DNA of 64,000 nucleotides. It comes from Chitinophagaceae bacterium. Lineage in GTDB: Bacteria; Bacteroidota; Bacteroidia; Chitinophagales; Chitinophagaceae. Below the pieces are notes generated by a model. That model saw only the letters and a program-made list of their open reading frames with translations. It made no database searches and had not been told where the DNA came from. The position numbers were made by a program, and so were the translations under genes. Each line of letters starts with the position of its first letter. Positions within the stretch are counted from its first letter, which is position 1. The stretch is taken from NCBI GenBank assembly GCA_004028795.1, contig SAIW01000007.1:62001-126000 (forward strand), given 5' to 3'. Of the stretch, positions 35,426 through 45,474 are shown one piece after another.

Positions 35426-35447
35426 AATCCCGCTGTAGAGCGGGATT
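35426..35447. terminator. Bidirectional terminator between kinase gene and rpsT
   Basis: AATCCCGCT-gtag-AGCGGGATT, a perfect 9-bp stem with a 4-nt loop, flanked by A and T runs, between convergent genes. Confidence 0.85.
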
Positions 35448-35472
35448 GTAAAATTTCTGATTAAATATTTTA

Positions 35473-35718
35473 TTAAGCTTTTTTCTTAGCCAATTTGCTT
35501 TTCAAATTAGCAGCTTTGTTTTTATGAATAACACCACGTTTAGCCAGCTTATCAATCATAGAAGCAACTTCAGGCAATTTCTCATCATAAGCAGCCTTTT
35601 CTGAAGTAGCTTTTAAATCACGTATTGCATTACGGGTTGTTTTTCCGTAATATTTATTTCTGTCTCTGCGTTTAGCGGCTTGTCTGGTATCTTTTTTAGT
35701 AGCTGAATGGTTTGCCAT
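35473..35718 (-). CDS. rpsT: 30S ribosomal protein S20
   Basis: 81 aa, highly basic. MANHSATKKDTRQAAKRRDR with alternating Lys/Arg/Ala helices and the C-terminal KLAKRGVIHKNKAANLKSKL is the S20 pattern. Binds 16S rRNA early in 30S assembly. Monocistronic, with its own -7 box (TACTTTTG, complement of 35739-35746) and terminator. Confidence 0.95.
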   Translation of the reverse strand: MANHSATKKDTRQAAKRRDRNKYYGKTTRNAIRDLKATSEKAAYDEKLPEVASMIDKLAKRGVIHKNKAANLKSKLAKKKA

Positions 35719-35738
35719 TATTAATTTTTTTCGGACGG

Positions 35739-35746
35739 CAAAAGTA
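35739..35746 (-). promoter_or_regulatory. rpsT -7 promoter box
   Basis: TACTTTTG on the minus strand fits TAnnTTTG, about 20 bp before the rpsT ATG. Confidence 0.5.
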
Positions 35747-35883
35747 ATGGTATGATGCTAAATAGAAAAATTTCTTTCAAAATTTGTTATAAAACAATTC
35801 ATTTTCTATGAATTAGGGGTTTTTTTCTGTTCTCAAAATACGATATTTGCGAACCATTTACATACAGGTTATTAAATTCCATC

Positions 35884-38634
35884 ATGAAGGATTTTTCTTA
35901 CATCACCAATTCGCACCCCTCTTTTATAGAAAATTTGTATAAAGAGTTTGCAGCCAATCCGGCTTCTGTTGACCCCGATTTAAAAAAGTTCTTTGAAGGC
36001 TTTGATTTTGCTGTAAGCAATGGCAGCAATAAAACTACCGTTCAGAGTAGCTCTGCTGTTTCAACAAGCCAAACTTCGTTCAATTGGCAAAAGGAAATAA
36101 GTGTTTACAGAATGATTCTGGGCTATAGAAATAAGGGGCATCTAATTGCAACAACAAATCCAATCCGCGAAAGAAAAGACCGACATGCTAATTTAAATTT
36201 AGAATTCTTCGGTTTTACAGAAGCTGATTTAGATGAAGAGTTTAATGCAGGTAATTTATTAGGTTTAGGTAAAACAACACTTCGTAATATTCTCGCTCAA
36301 CTTAAAAAATCTTATGCCAGCAATATTGGTATAGAATATAAATACGTGAGTGATCAGAAGAAGGTTGATTGGCTTGTTCAGGCAATGGAAAGAAATGTAC
36401 ATGAACCTTTGCCGTTGGATAAAAAGAAAAGAATTTTAGAGAAGTTGAATCAGGGGGTAATGTTCGAAAAATTTTTGCACACAAAATACATCGGTCAAAA
36501 ACGTTTTTCATTAGAAGGTGGAGAAACAACTATTGCTGCTTTAGATGCTATTATTGGTACAGCAGCCAATAACAGCGTTGAAGAAGTGGTAATAGGAATG
36601 GCACACAGAGGAAGATTGAATGTGTTAGCCAACATAATGGGAAAAACTTATGAGCAAATATTCAGTGAGTTTGAAGGAACTGCTAAAGTTGACCAAACTA
36701 TGGGTAGTGGCGATGTTAAATACCACATGGGTTATGGCAGTGAAGTAACAACACACGATGGTAAGAACGTTCATTTAAAATTAATGCCCAACCCTTCACA
36801 CTTAGAAGCGGTTGACCCGGTTGTTCTTGGTTTTTCAAGAAGTAAAGCCGATGTTTTATACGACAGTAATTACGACAAAATTCTTCCGATACTGATTCAT
36901 GGCGATGCTTCTGTAGCAGGGCAAGGCATTGTGTATGAAATTTTACAAATGAGTAATCTGAAAGGTTATTATACCGGCGGAACTATTCATTTTGTAATCA
37001 ATAATCAAATTGGTTTTACAACAGATTTTGATGATGCACGAAGCAGTGATTATTGTACTTCAGCCGCTGCAATGATTCAGGCTCCGGTATTACACGTTAA
37101 CGGAGATGATGCAGAAGCAGTAGTTAAATGTGCTGAGATTGCAACACAGTACCGTCAGGAATTTAACAGCGATATTTTTATTGATATGGTTTGTTATCGC
37201 CGTCATGGTCATAATGAAGGTGATGACCCCAAATACACGCAACCTCAGTTGTATGCTTTAATTGATAAACATCCTAACCCGAGAGAAGTATACACAAAAT
37301 ATTTAATAGAACACGGAGAGGCAGATGCACAGGATTTAGCGAAAGAAATGGAGAAAAAATTCTGGGCAGATTTGCAGGAAAGGTTAGATGAAGTAAAACA
37401 AAATCCGTTGCCTTATAATTATCAGGCACCTGAATTATCCTGGAAAAAGTTAAGAAAAGCAACCGCAGAAGATTTTCTGAAGTCTCCTGAAACGGCTGTT
37501 TCAGAAGAAAGGTTAAGAACTTTATTTAAAGGTATTATGACATGGCCTGCAGAGTTTCATCCTTTAAAAAAGATTGAAAAACTATTGCAGGATAAAATTA
37601 AATTATTAGAAACTGAACAAAAAATAGATTGGGCTACCGCCGAATTATTAGCTTACGCATCAATAGTTACGGAAGGAAAAGTAGTAAGAATGAGCGGACA
37701 GGATGTTAAACGCGGTACATTCAGCCACAGGCATGCTGTTTTAAGAGATGAAGTAACCAATAAAGGATATAACCGTTTAAAAGATTTGCAGGAAGGCCAA
37801 CAAAAATTTCGTATTTATAATTCTTTGTTGAGTGAATATGCAGTGCTTGGTTTTGAATACGGTTATGCTTTAGCCAATCCTGATTCTTTGGTATTATGGG
37901 AAGCACAGTTTGGAGATTTCAGCAATGGTGCCCAAACTGTAATTGACCAATTTATCAGTGCCGGTGAACAGAAATGGCAACGCATGAACGGTATTGTTAT
38001 GTTATTGCCACATGGCTATGAAGGGCAGGGTCCTGAGCATAGCAGTGCAAGAATGGAACGTTATTTACAAATGTGTGCCGAATTGAATTTGGTGATAACT
38101 AATATTACAACTGCTGCTAATTTGTTTCATGCACTAAGAAGACAAGTGGCGTGGCCTTTCCGTAAGCCGATGATTAACTTTTCACCGAAAGCATATTTAC
38201 GTTATGCAGGAAGCTACAGTTATATTCATGAGTTTGCAGAAGGCGGCTTTAAAGAAGTATTAGATGATGCACTGATTGAAGACGCCAATACTGTAAAGAA
38301 AGTATTATTCTGTACAGGAAAAATTGCTTTTGAATTAATTGAAAAGCAGCAAAAAGAAAACAGAAAAGATATAGCAATAATAAGAGTTGAACAGTTATAT
38401 CCGTTGCCTCAAAATCAATTGGAAGCTTTATATAAAAAATATAATAAAGCAACCTGGTTCTGGGTACAGGAAGAACCTTTAAATATGGGTGCTGCAAGTT
38501 TTTTAAAGATGAATCTGAAAAATATCAATTTCGGAATTATAAGCAGGAATGCAAGTGCAGCAACGGCTACTGGCTATTCAAAAGTGCATGCACAGGAACA
38601 GGCTGAAATTTTAAATACTGCTTTTAGTATTTGA
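35884..38634 (+). CDS. sucA: 2-oxoglutarate dehydrogenase E1 component
   Basis: 916 aa. Thiamine-diphosphate enzyme that decarboxylates 2-oxoglutarate and passes the succinyl group to E2 in the TCA cycle. The N-terminal E1 signature NSHPSFIENLYKEFAANP is present; GMAHRGRLNVLANIMGK, IHGDASVAGQGIVYEIL and VINNQIGFTT mark the ThDP domain; HGYEGQGPEHSSARMERYLQ is the transketolase-like pyrimidine domain. Followed 90 bp later by the E2 gene, with an intergenic repeat between them. Confidence 0.97.
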   Translation: MKDFSYITNSHPSFIENLYKEFAANPASVDPDLKKFFEGFDFAVSNGSNKTTVQSSSAVSTSQTSFNWQKEISVYRMILGYRNKGHLIATTNPIRERKDRHANLNLEFFGFTEADLDEEFNAGNLLGLGKTTLRNILAQLKKSYASNIGIEYKYVSDQKKVDWLVQAMERNVHEPLPLDKKKRILEKLNQGVMFEKFLHTKYIGQKRFSLEGGETTIAALDAIIGTAANNSVEEVVIGMAHRGRLNVLANIMGKTYEQIFSEFEGTAKVDQTMGSGDVKYHMGYGSEVTTHDGKNVHLKLMPNPSHLEAVDPVVLGFSRSKADVLYDSNYDKILPILIHGDASVAGQGIVYEILQMSNLKGYYTGGTIHFVINNQIGFTTDFDDARSSDYCTSAAAMIQAPVLHVNGDDAEAVVKCAEIATQYRQEFNSDIFIDMVCYRRHGHNEGDDPKYTQPQLYALIDKHPNPREVYTKYLIEHGEADAQDLAKEMEKKFWADLQERLDEVKQNPLPYNYQAPELSWKKLRKATAEDFLKSPETAVSEERLRTLFKGIMTWPAEFHPLKKIEKLLQDKIKLLETEQKIDWATAELLAYASIVTEGKVVRMSGQDVKRGTFSHRHAVLRDEVTNKGYNRLKDLQEGQQKFRIYNSLLSEYAVLGFEYGYALANPDSLVLWEAQFGDFSNGAQTVIDQFISAGEQKWQRMNGIVMLLPHGYEGQGPEHSSARMERYLQMCAELNLVITNITTAANLFHALRRQVAWPFRKPMINFSPKAYLRYAGSYSYIHEFAEGGFKEVLDDALIEDANTVKKVLFCTGKIAFELIEKQQKENRKDIAIIRVEQLYPLPQNQLEALYKKYNKATWFWVQEEPLNMGAASFLKMNLKNINFGIISRNASAATATGYSKVHAQEQAEILNTAFSI

Positions 38635-38649
38635 TGAATAGTGAAGAGA

Positions 38650-38672
38650 ACGTACAAGAGTGCGACGCAACG
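38650..38672 (+). repeat. GTACAAG-GCGACGCAAC repeat, copy between sucA and sucB
   Basis: ACGTACAAGAGTGCGACGCAAC, one base different from the other copies over the core. It occupies part of the 90-bp spacer of the operon. Confidence 0.65.
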
Positions 38673-38724
38673 ATGATGCCATGAAAAACAAAAGACGATT
38701 ACAAAGAATTATTTATAATATTTT

Positions 38725-39963
38725 ATGATTGACATTAAAGTGCCATCAGTTGGCGAATCTATAAGTGAAGTAACACTTTTAAAATGGGTAAAAAAAGAAG
38801 GCAGTTATGTTGAACGTGATGAAGTGATTGCAGAATTAGAAAGTGAAAAAGCAACTTTTGAAGTAAATGCTGAACAGGCAGGTGCATTAAAACAATTGGC
38901 TAATGAAGGAGATACTATAGCCATTGGAAGTTTATTGGCACAGATTGATGAAACCGCTGCGAAACCTGCAAGTGAAAAAAAAGAAGTTAGTAGCGAGAAG
39001 ATAGAAGATAAAAAAAGCACACAAGTAGCAAAGCCTGCTGAACCATCTAATAACACCTCTTCAGGGGATGGGGGCGTTAAAGCAACACCCGTTGCGAGTG
39101 CCATTATCGCAGATAAAAAAGTTGATGTAAATAAAATTGAAGCAAGTGGTTTTGGCGGAAAAATTTTAAAGAATGACGTGTTGGATGCTTTATCTAATCC
39201 GGGTAAAAAAGCTTTTGCCGGTGCAGCATTATTCAGCAGAAATGTGCGTAATGAAAAAATGAGTAACCTGCGTAAAACCATCAGCAGAAGATTGGTTGAG
39301 GCAAAAAATACCACAGCAATGTTAACCACTTTTAATGAGGTTGACATGACTGCTATAATGGAAGCGAGAAAAACACATAAGGATAAATTTAAAGAAGCAC
39401 ATGGTGTAAACTTAGGCTTCATGAGTTTCTTTGCAAAAGCCTGTGCGATTGCTTTAAGTGAATGGCCAACAGTAAATGCATACATTGACGGAGATGAATT
39501 GGTATATCATGATTATGCAGATATTTCTATTGCAGTAAGTACACCAAGAGGTTTAACAGTACCTGTGATACGAAATGTGGAAAGCCTTAGCATGGCTGAT
39601 ATTGAAAAGAAAGTAGTTGAATTGGCAGCCAGAGCAAGAGACAGTAAGTTAACAGCAGATGAATTAACCGGCGGAACATTTACTATAACAAACGGTGGTG
39701 TATTCGGAAGCTTAATGAGTACGCCGATAATAAATATTCCGCAAAGTGCCATATTAGGTATGCACAAAATTCAGGAGAGGCCGATGGCCATAAATGGTAA
39801 GGTAGAAGTAAGACCAATGATGTACTTAGCATTAAGCTACGACCACAGAATTATTGATGGAAGAGAGAGTGTAAGCTTCTTAGTTAGAGTAAAGGAATTA
39901 TTGGAAAACCCTGCTTTGCTATTGATAGGTAAAGACCCGGTAAAAACTTTATTAGAATTATAA
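38725..39963 (+). CDS. sucB: 2-oxoglutarate dehydrogenase E2 (dihydrolipoamide succinyltransferase)
   Basis: 412 aa. Lipoyl domain at ~1-78 with the modified lysine in [10 protein letters not shown]; a Glu/Lys/Ser-rich linker; a peripheral subunit-binding domain with [21 protein letters not shown]; and the C-terminal acyltransferase ending with the catalytic [16 protein letters not shown]. Transfers succinyl to CoA. Operon partner of sucA; the E3 subunit is not in the window. Confidence 0.96.
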   Translation: MIDIKVPSVGESISEVTLLKWVKKEGSYVERDEVIAELESEKATFEVNAEQAGALKQLANEGDTIAIGSLLAQIDETAAKPASEKKEVSSEKIEDKKSTQVAKPAEPSNNTSSGDGGVKATPVASAIIADKKVDVNKIEASGFGGKILKNDVLDALSNPGKKAFAGAALFSRNVRNEKMSNLRKTISRRLVEAKNTTAMLTTFNEVDMTAIMEARKTHKDKFKEAHGVNLGFMSFFAKACAIALSEWPTVNAYIDGDELVYHDYADISIAVSTPRGLTVPVIRNVESLSMADIEKKVVELAARARDSKLTADELTGGTFTITNGGVFGSLMSTPIINIPQSAILGMHKIQERPMAINGKVEVRPMMYLALSYDHRIIDGRESVSFLVRVKELLENPALLLIGKDPVKTLLEL

Positions 39964-40020
39964 TTAAGGCTTTTTGTTTATTATAAAATAACCACTTATT
40001 TTCAGCGTACAATTTTGCTT

Positions 40021-40923
40021 ATGAAACAATTGTACGCTTTTTTATTAATTATTTTTTCAACGCTGATATTTACTTCTTGTCAAAAATCATATACTATTCC
40101 CGGTTATACTTATACACCACCAACAACAGGTGGTGGAGGTAGTAATAGTGGAAATGCTACAGGAGCTTTAGTTGTTAAAATTGTGGGTGTTTCAGGAACT
40201 GATACAGTTGAAGTGGATAATTACAGTTATGATAGCAATAATAAATTGTCTGCAATGTCTTTCAATTCGAAAACAATAAGACCAACTTATACAAATACAA
40301 AAACAATTAATTATGTTATAACAAGAAATAGCAACGGTAATATTGCACAGTTTACACAACAAACAATAACAAATTCTACTCCTGCAAGCTCAGGCGTGTT
40401 GCATGTTTTACATTATCCTACAGGTTCAAATAATTGTGATTATGAAGTGGCAAAACAGGATGTGGGAGGGGGCGTAATTTATAGAGATAGCATTGTTTTT
40501 GCTTATAATGGAAATACGATTACAGGATATAAATCTTATTCTCAAATTGATGGACTTTCTCCATATAGTCAATACTCTACAATAACCTATACTTATGATA
40601 GTAATGGAAATACAAGTGCTATACATGTTGTTATTACCGGAACTACAAGTGTAACCGGTGATTTTACTTTTAACTATGATACTAAGAGCAATCCATTAGA
40701 TTTCGGTAATGAAATGATTTATTTAGGACAAGAAACAGGCGTAACAAAAAATAATATAACCAGTTTTAATTCTGTTTTTGTTTCTTCAAGTACAACAACA
40801 AGCAGTGCCACTTATTCTTATACTTATAATGCTGCTAATTATCCAGCTACTATAGCATTTTCAGCAACAGGCAGCACGCCGGTTTACCCAAGCACAGCTA
40901 CTTATACTTACTTCTATAAATAA
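40021..40923 (+). CDS. Hypothetical lipoprotein, Ser/Thr/Asn-rich
   Basis: 300 aa from the ATG at 40021; a TTG two codons earlier is possible but unneeded. The signal ends in LIFTSCQKS, a lipobox. The mature part begins with a low-complexity PPTTGGGGSNSG linker and then a beta-rich region with recurring YDSNNKLSAMSF / YDSNGNTSAIHV / YNAANYPATIAF segments, reminiscent of RHS/YD-like or DUF4595-type repeats. No function known. Confidence 0.7.
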   Translation: MKQLYAFLLIIFSTLIFTSCQKSYTIPGYTYTPPTTGGGGSNSGNATGALVVKIVGVSGTDTVEVDNYSYDSNNKLSAMSFNSKTIRPTYTNTKTINYVITRNSNGNIAQFTQQTITNSTPASSGVLHVLHYPTGSNNCDYEVAKQDVGGGVIYRDSIVFAYNGNTITGYKSYSQIDGLSPYSQYSTITYTYDSNGNTSAIHVVITGTTSVTGDFTFNYDTKSNPLDFGNEMIYLGQETGVTKNNITSFNSVFVSSSTTTSSATYSYTYNAANYPATIAFSATGSTPVYPSTATYTYFYK

Positions 40924-40958
40924 AATACAGAAATAAGAACTTAGCTTTATTTTGCTGT

Positions 40959-42152
40959 ATGAGTTTTATTCATCAGCATATACAATCTGCCAAAAAAATT
41001 ATTGAGCAATATCAAGGCGACATGCCTTTGTCTGCTTATTTAAAAAACTATTTTTCAGCCAATAAAAAATTCGGTAGTAAGGATAGAAAACAAATCTCCA
41101 ATTTGTGTTTTAGTTATTATCGTTTAGGTAATGGTATTACCGATATTTCATTTGAAGAACATATAAAAGCTGCTCTATTTCTATGTAATGATGAAATAAG
41201 AAATGAGTGGAATGATTTATTTTCTGAAGCCTGGAAAACCAATTGGGTTAAGAGTTTGCATGGACGATTGAATTTTATTGAAACTCAATTTCAAAATTTT
41301 TCTACTGATAATATTTTCCCTTTTATTGATGAATTAAGTAATGATATTGAAGCAAAGAATTTTGCTCAATCTCATCTTATTCAACCTGATTTATTTTTAA
41401 GAATACGACCAGGCAAAGAGAAACAGGTAATAAATAAATTAACAGAAGCCAACATTTCGCTTCAGCAAACAGCAAACAATTGTATTGCATTAGCCAACAC
41501 TACAAAAGTTGATGAATTAATTATTATTGATGAAGAAGCTGTAGTACAGGATTATTCATCTCAAAGAGTTCAAGAATTGTTATCATCTGTTATCTTTCAT
41601 CAGTCATTCAAAGTTTGGGATTGTTGTGCAGCCAGCGGCGGTAAATCAATTTTAGCCAAAGATATTTTAGGAAATATTGATTTAACTGTAAGTGATGTAA
41701 GACCTTCTATTCTTCAAAATCTGCAAAGGCGTTTTGCTAAAGCAGGGATAAAAAAATATAATTCTTTCATTGCTGATATTTCAAATTCGACATTCGAAAT
41801 TCGAAATTCGAAATTCGATTTAATCATCTGTGATGCACCCTGCAGTGGCAGCGGTACCTGGGGCAGAACGCCGGAACAATTGCTTTGCTTTAAAAAAGAA
41901 AAAATAAGCTACTACGCAAACTTGCAAAAGCAAATTGTAAGTAATGCTATAAAACTGTTACAGGAGAATGGATATTTTTTATACATCACCTGCTCTGTAT
42001 TTAAACAAGAGAATGAAGCAGTGGTTGAGTTTATACAAGAAGAATTCCATTTGGAATTAGTCAAAATGGAACTTCTAAAAGGCTATGATAAAAAAGCAGA
42101 TACGATGTTTGCTGCTTTATTTAGGAAAACTTCAATTCCCCTCTCTGAATAA
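40959..42152 (+). CDS. RsmB/NOP-family rRNA or tRNA m5C methyltransferase
   Basis: 397 aa. An N-terminal NusB-like helical region is followed by a Rossmann methyltransferase: VWDCCAASGGKSILAKDIL binds SAM, DAPCSGSGTWGRTPE and YITCSVFKQENEAVVEF supply the two cysteines of the m5C mechanism. Likely methylates a cytosine in 16S rRNA. Between the SAM-binding and catalytic motifs the gene contains five tandem 7-bp repeats (41785-41819) translated as part of the protein. The last 32 bp overlap convergent mnmA. Confidence 0.88.
   Translation: MSFIHQHIQSAKKIIEQYQGDMPLSAYLKNYFSANKKFGSKDRKQISNLCFSYYRLGNGITDISFEEHIKAALFLCNDEIRNEWNDLFSEAWKTNWVKSLHGRLNFIETQFQNFSTDNIFPFIDELSNDIEAKNFAQSHLIQPDLFLRIRPGKEKQVINKLTEANISLQQTANNCIALANTTKVDELIIIDEEAVVQDYSSQRVQELLSSVIFHQSFKVWDCCAASGGKSILAKDILGNIDLTVSDVRPSILQNLQRRFAKAGIKKYNSFIADISNSTFEIRNSKFDLIICDAPCSGSGTWGRTPEQLLCFKKEKISYYANLQKQIVSNAIKLLQENGYFLYITCSVFKQENEAVVEFIQEEFHLELVKMELLKGYDKKADTMFAALFRKTSIPLSE
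41785..41819 (+). repeat. Five tandem heptads inside the methyltransferase gene
   Basis: ATTCGAC, ATTCGAA, ATTCGAA, ATTCGAA, ATTCGAT run without interruption in the coding sequence, reading as NSTFEIRNSKFD. Because 35 bp is not a multiple of three, the flanking bases restore the frame. The site is just before the DAPCSGSG catalytic motif. Confidence 0.8.
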
Positions 42153-43230
42153 CACCGCCGCCAATTACATCATCATCTTCATAAAAAACAGCACTTTGCC
42201 CCGGTGCAATACTTTTTACAGTTTCATAGAATCTTGCACGTATGCCTTTATCATCATTATACAAATTGCATAAAGCACCTTTGTCTTTATAACGAATTTT
42301 AGCCATTACTTCCATACCATCGGTAATACCATCGTATTTAATCCAATTCATTTTACTTACATACATATCATTCTGTTGTAAGTCTTCTTCTTCGCCCAAC
42401 ACAACTGCATTATCATCAGGATGGATAGCCGTTACATACACAGGCTTACCCAAAGCAATTTCTAAACCTTTGCGTTGCCCGACTGTATAAAACGGATAAC
42501 CTTTATGCTTGCCTAATTTTTTACCTGCTTTATCAATAAACCAACCACCATCAACTTTTTCTTCCAGGCCATCTACACGTCTTTTTAAAAAGCCTCTGTA
42601 ATCATTATCAGGTACAAAACAAATTTCATAGCTCTCACTCTTTTTGGCTAATTCAGGATAACCCATATCAACAGCCATTTGCCTGATATCTTTCTTATGA
42701 TATTTACCCAAAGGCAAAATAGTTCTGCTTAATAAATCCTGTTGCAAGCCCCATAAAACATAACTCTGATCTTTTGTTTCGTCTAAACCTTTACTTACAA
42801 CATATCTTCCGTTATCATGCTTACGAATACTTGCATAGTGACCCGTTGCAATAAAATCGCAGTTCATAGCATCAGCACGTTTTAACAGTGCCCGCCACTT
42901 AATATGTGTGTTGCACATTACACATGGGTTAGGTGTTCTGCCTGCTAAATATTCTTCTACAAAATTTTCAATTACAAAATCACCGAACTCTTCGCGTATA
43001 TCTAAAATAAAATGTGGAAAACCATTTTGTACGGCAGCCTGCCTAGCGTCGTTAAATGAATCTAAGTTACAGCAACCTGTTTCTTTGCTACTGCTTCCGC
43101 TGCTGGCATAATCCCATGTTTTCATAGTTATACCAACCACTTCATAACCTTCGTTATGCAGCATTAATGCAGTAACGGTACTATCAATACCGCCACTCAT
43201 TGCCACTAAAACTTTCCCTTTACTGCTCAT
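42121..43230 (-). CDS. mnmA: tRNA-specific 2-thiouridylase
   Basis: 369 aa from the ATG at 43230 (MSSKGKVLVAMSGGIDSTV). Adds sulfur to C2 of the wobble uridine in Lys, Glu and Gln tRNAs. The PP-loop AMSGGIDST is at the N-terminus; the catalytic cysteines lie in NPCVMCNTHIKW and YEICFVPD. A short insertion carrying GCCNLDS follows the nucleotide-binding region. Sulfur may come from the cysteine desulfurase encoded at 45475. The upstream ATG at 43254 is less likely. Convergent overlap with the methyltransferase gene. Confidence 0.95.
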   Translation of the reverse strand: MSSKGKVLVAMSGGIDSTVTALMLHNEGYEVVGITMKTWDYASSGSSSKETGCCNLDSFNDARQAAVQNGFPHFILDIREEFGDFVIENFVEEYLAGRTPNPCVMCNTHIKWRALLKRADAMNCDFIATGHYASIRKHDNGRYVVSKGLDETKDQSYVLWGLQQDLLSRTILPLGKYHKKDIRQMAVDMGYPELAKKSESYEICFVPDNDYRGFLKRRVDGLEEKVDGGWFIDKAGKKLGKHKGYPFYTVGQRKGLEIALGKPVYVTAIHPDDNAVVLGEEEDLQQNDMYVSKMNWIKYDGITDGMEVMAKIRYKDKGALCNLYNDDKGIRARFYETVKSIAPGQSAVFYEDDDVIGGGVIQRGELKFS

Positions 43231-43325
43231 TATGCTTTCAATTTCAAAAAGCAAAAATAAATTTTTTACAGGCAGATGCAGTTTTTGAGCAGTTGCGTTA
43301 TGGGGAAATTATTGGAGAGAATAAA

Positions 43326-43346
43326 AAAGCCCCGCATGAGGGCTTT
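43326..43346 (-). terminator. Terminator after the Kelch-like lipoprotein gene
   Basis: AAAGCCC-cgcatga-GGGCTTT stem with flanking A/T tracts, 26 bp beyond the stop of the gene at 43372. Confidence 0.75.
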
Positions 43347-43371
43347 CTTTATTAATAAATGTGATTGTCAT

Positions 43372-44856
43372 TTATTTTTTGTCTGTAGCTGCTTTTGTTA
43401 AATAAACTTTATAAACCTTGTTTGATGGATAAGTTATATTTAAAGGGAGGATAGTATTATTAATGGTATCTTTTGTAACCACATTATTCCACTGAGTACT
43501 GTCTGAATGAATACCTCCATAAATATATCCCACAAATGTTTTGCCTACAGGAATTTGATCATAATTTACGATTCCCAAACTATTGTTTTTATAAATTGGT
43601 AAATTACTTGCCTGTATAAAAACTCCTTCTGCTCCGACATAATGAGGCATAGGGTTTTGACTAAAAATTGGAGTAGTATTACCTGATGTATTGTTATAAA
43701 ATAACGTCGTAATAAATTTTGTAAATGCTGCACTATCCGGGCCATTTGGTAAATTATTACTCGGTCCAATATTCGAAGCAAGCGTATCACCTAACCCCCC
43801 AAATATTGTTGTTAACATTCCGTTATTTAATGAATCAAACATAGTGAAGTTAGGAGCGGAGTAAACATTCCAAAGTTGTCTGAACTTTGAATCGATTTTA
43901 TATGGATTTGAAGAGTCCGGGTAAATGTAAATTGGATTTCTAAAAGGGTTGCCACCGCTAAAACCAGGGCGTCCAGATGCATAAGTAAATACGCCGCCAT
44001 AGATTGTAATACCATATTTACCATTTGGTAATACTGAAGGAACTATATTCAAATCTCTTCTTCTGAATTGCGTTAGTGTATCAACTAATCCATCTGTAAT
44101 TGTTTGGAAAGATTTAGTATCCAATGTAACGCTTGTAGGAGTTTCTATTAATGAAAACACATGTACTGCATCTAAATATGTCTGAACGGCATAATTAAGT
44201 GAAAGTTTATTTGTATCAGCGTACCTGCCTTTAAAGTTATGACCTACTAATAAATAAAATTTTCCATCAGGCATTTTATATAATTCTCCACCTGTAGCTT
44301 TTAGGAAATCATTTTTATCATAAGCAATAGCCTTGCGTATACCGATACTATCTTTTGCTAAGATGGCTTTTACAATTTGATTAATATTGATTCTCGAAAT
44401 AATGTTATGCGTTACCCATAATGTATCAAGGAGTACCTTCTTAGCACCATAACCCCCGCAAACATAAAGGAACGAGTCAACTTGTCTGTTTTGCATATTG
44501 GTTGATATGTATTGCTCTCTTAAATCTTTTGGTAAATAGCTTACATCTATACTGTCTAAACTATTGGTTTTAGTATTAAATACATACATATACGTATTCG
44601 CTTTTTTTACAGGAAAGTTTTCCTGCCCCCCAAAGCCATGAAAGCCATTAGTTCTTCCACCAAACATTAACCAATACTTACCGGAATCTGAAGTAGTGGT
44701 TCCGAAACAAAATGATTGTAAGGCAGGCAAGTTTGTAAGGTCTTTGTCAATTGTTACTTCATAATTAAATAAGGTAGAAGAAGCATCACTTTTATTAGAA
44801 CTTTTGCATGCATAAATACAAATACCCAAAATAAGAAGCGTGATGATTTTTTTCAT
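43372..44856 (-). CDS. Kelch-like beta-propeller lipoprotein, unknown function
   Basis: 494 aa from the ATG at 44856, where MKKIITLLILGICIYACKSS gives a lipobox (IYAC); an upstream ATG at 44901 would bury it. Glycine pairs typical of Kelch blades recur: WLMFGGR, LYVCGGYG, GITIYGGVF, TTIFGGLGD, VGYIYGGI, spread over the whole length, suggesting a propeller of about six blades. Probably a surface or periplasmic binding protein. Not assigned to a named family. Confidence 0.65.
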   Translation of the reverse strand: MKKIITLLILGICIYACKSSNKSDASSTLFNYEVTIDKDLTNLPALQSFCFGTTTSDSGKYWLMFGGRTNGFHGFGGQENFPVKKANTYMYVFNTKTNSLDSIDVSYLPKDLREQYISTNMQNRQVDSFLYVCGGYGAKKVLLDTLWVTHNIISRININQIVKAILAKDSIGIRKAIAYDKNDFLKATGGELYKMPDGKFYLLVGHNFKGRYADTNKLSLNYAVQTYLDAVHVFSLIETPTSVTLDTKSFQTITDGLVDTLTQFRRRDLNIVPSVLPNGKYGITIYGGVFTYASGRPGFSGGNPFRNPIYIYPDSSNPYKIDSKFRQLWNVYSAPNFTMFDSLNNGMLTTIFGGLGDTLASNIGPSNNLPNGPDSAAFTKFITTLFYNNTSGNTTPIFSQNPMPHYVGAEGVFIQASNLPIYKNNSLGIVNYDQIPVGKTFVGYIYGGIHSDSTQWNNVVTKDTINNTILPLNITYPSNKVYKVYLTKAATDKK

Positions 44857-44961
44857 GATGAATGGTTTAGGTTTAAGGATAAATGTATTCTTATTTTTCA
44901 ATAATTAAAATATTTTCAGCTTTATTTTTTTATTAATCCTAATTTGATGGCATTCTAAAAT

Positions 44962-44999
44962 AAAAAAGCCCCCACATTTTTAATGTGAAGGCCTTTTAT
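44962..44999 (-). terminator. Terminator after the small lipoprotein gene
   Basis: AAAAAAGCC...GGCCTTTT with an inner ACATT/AATGT stem; positioned 20 bp beyond the stop at 45019. Confidence 0.65.
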
Positions 45000-45018
45000 T
45001 GTTGTAAGAAATAACTAT

Positions 45019-45414
45019 TTATGGAACAGTAATCAGAATTTTCACTAATATAGTTGTGGAAGGTGCAGTAATAGAACCGGAACCCGTTGCAGAATACAAA
45101 TCAATATTTACAGTACTATAACTGTAGTAAGTACCATAAGCAACACCGTTTACAACTTCAGGTAATGCTTCATAAGTATTACCGTTATCAAATGAAATAT
45201 AGGTTACAACGCCACCATCATTTAAAACACTATTGGTTACATCAGGTACATTTAGTGAAACAAAATAGCCACTGCCTGAGGCTTTCCAGTCACCGGGTCT
45301 GATAGTACCTGTTACGGCATATGTTTGAGAAGGAGCCTGAACTGTTTTAGTGCAGGATGAAAATGCAAACAAGCAAATAATGCTAACGGTAATAAAGGGT
45401 AGTATTTTCTTCAT
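45019..45414 (-). CDS. Small hypothetical lipoprotein
   Basis: 131 aa. MKKILPFITVSIICLFAFSSCTK is a signal peptide with lipobox FSSC. The mature 110 residues are beta-rich, with GDWKASGSGYFVSLNVPDVT and a C-terminal VKILITVP strand. No family recognised. Flanked by its own terminator. Confidence 0.65.
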   Translation of the reverse strand: MKKILPFITVSIICLFAFSSCTKTVQAPSQTYAVTGTIRPGDWKASGSGYFVSLNVPDVTNSVLNDGGVVTYISFDNGNTYEALPEVVNGVAYGTYYSYSTVNIDLYSATGSGSITAPSTTILVKILITVP

Positions 45415-45474
45415 AGTAAAATATTTTCATTTACTATAAAGCATAATTAATGCCAATTGATTGTGAAAGAAAAC

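Noticed and set aside
38805-39485. 226-codon open frame antisense to sucB
   Set aside because: It lies wholly opposite a well-conserved E2 gene, its composition (Ser/Phe/Leu-rich) is that of a reverse-strand shadow, and no promoter or homology is apparent.
41785-41819. CRISPR-like array
   Set aside because: Units are 7 bp with no spacers, and there are no cas genes in the window.
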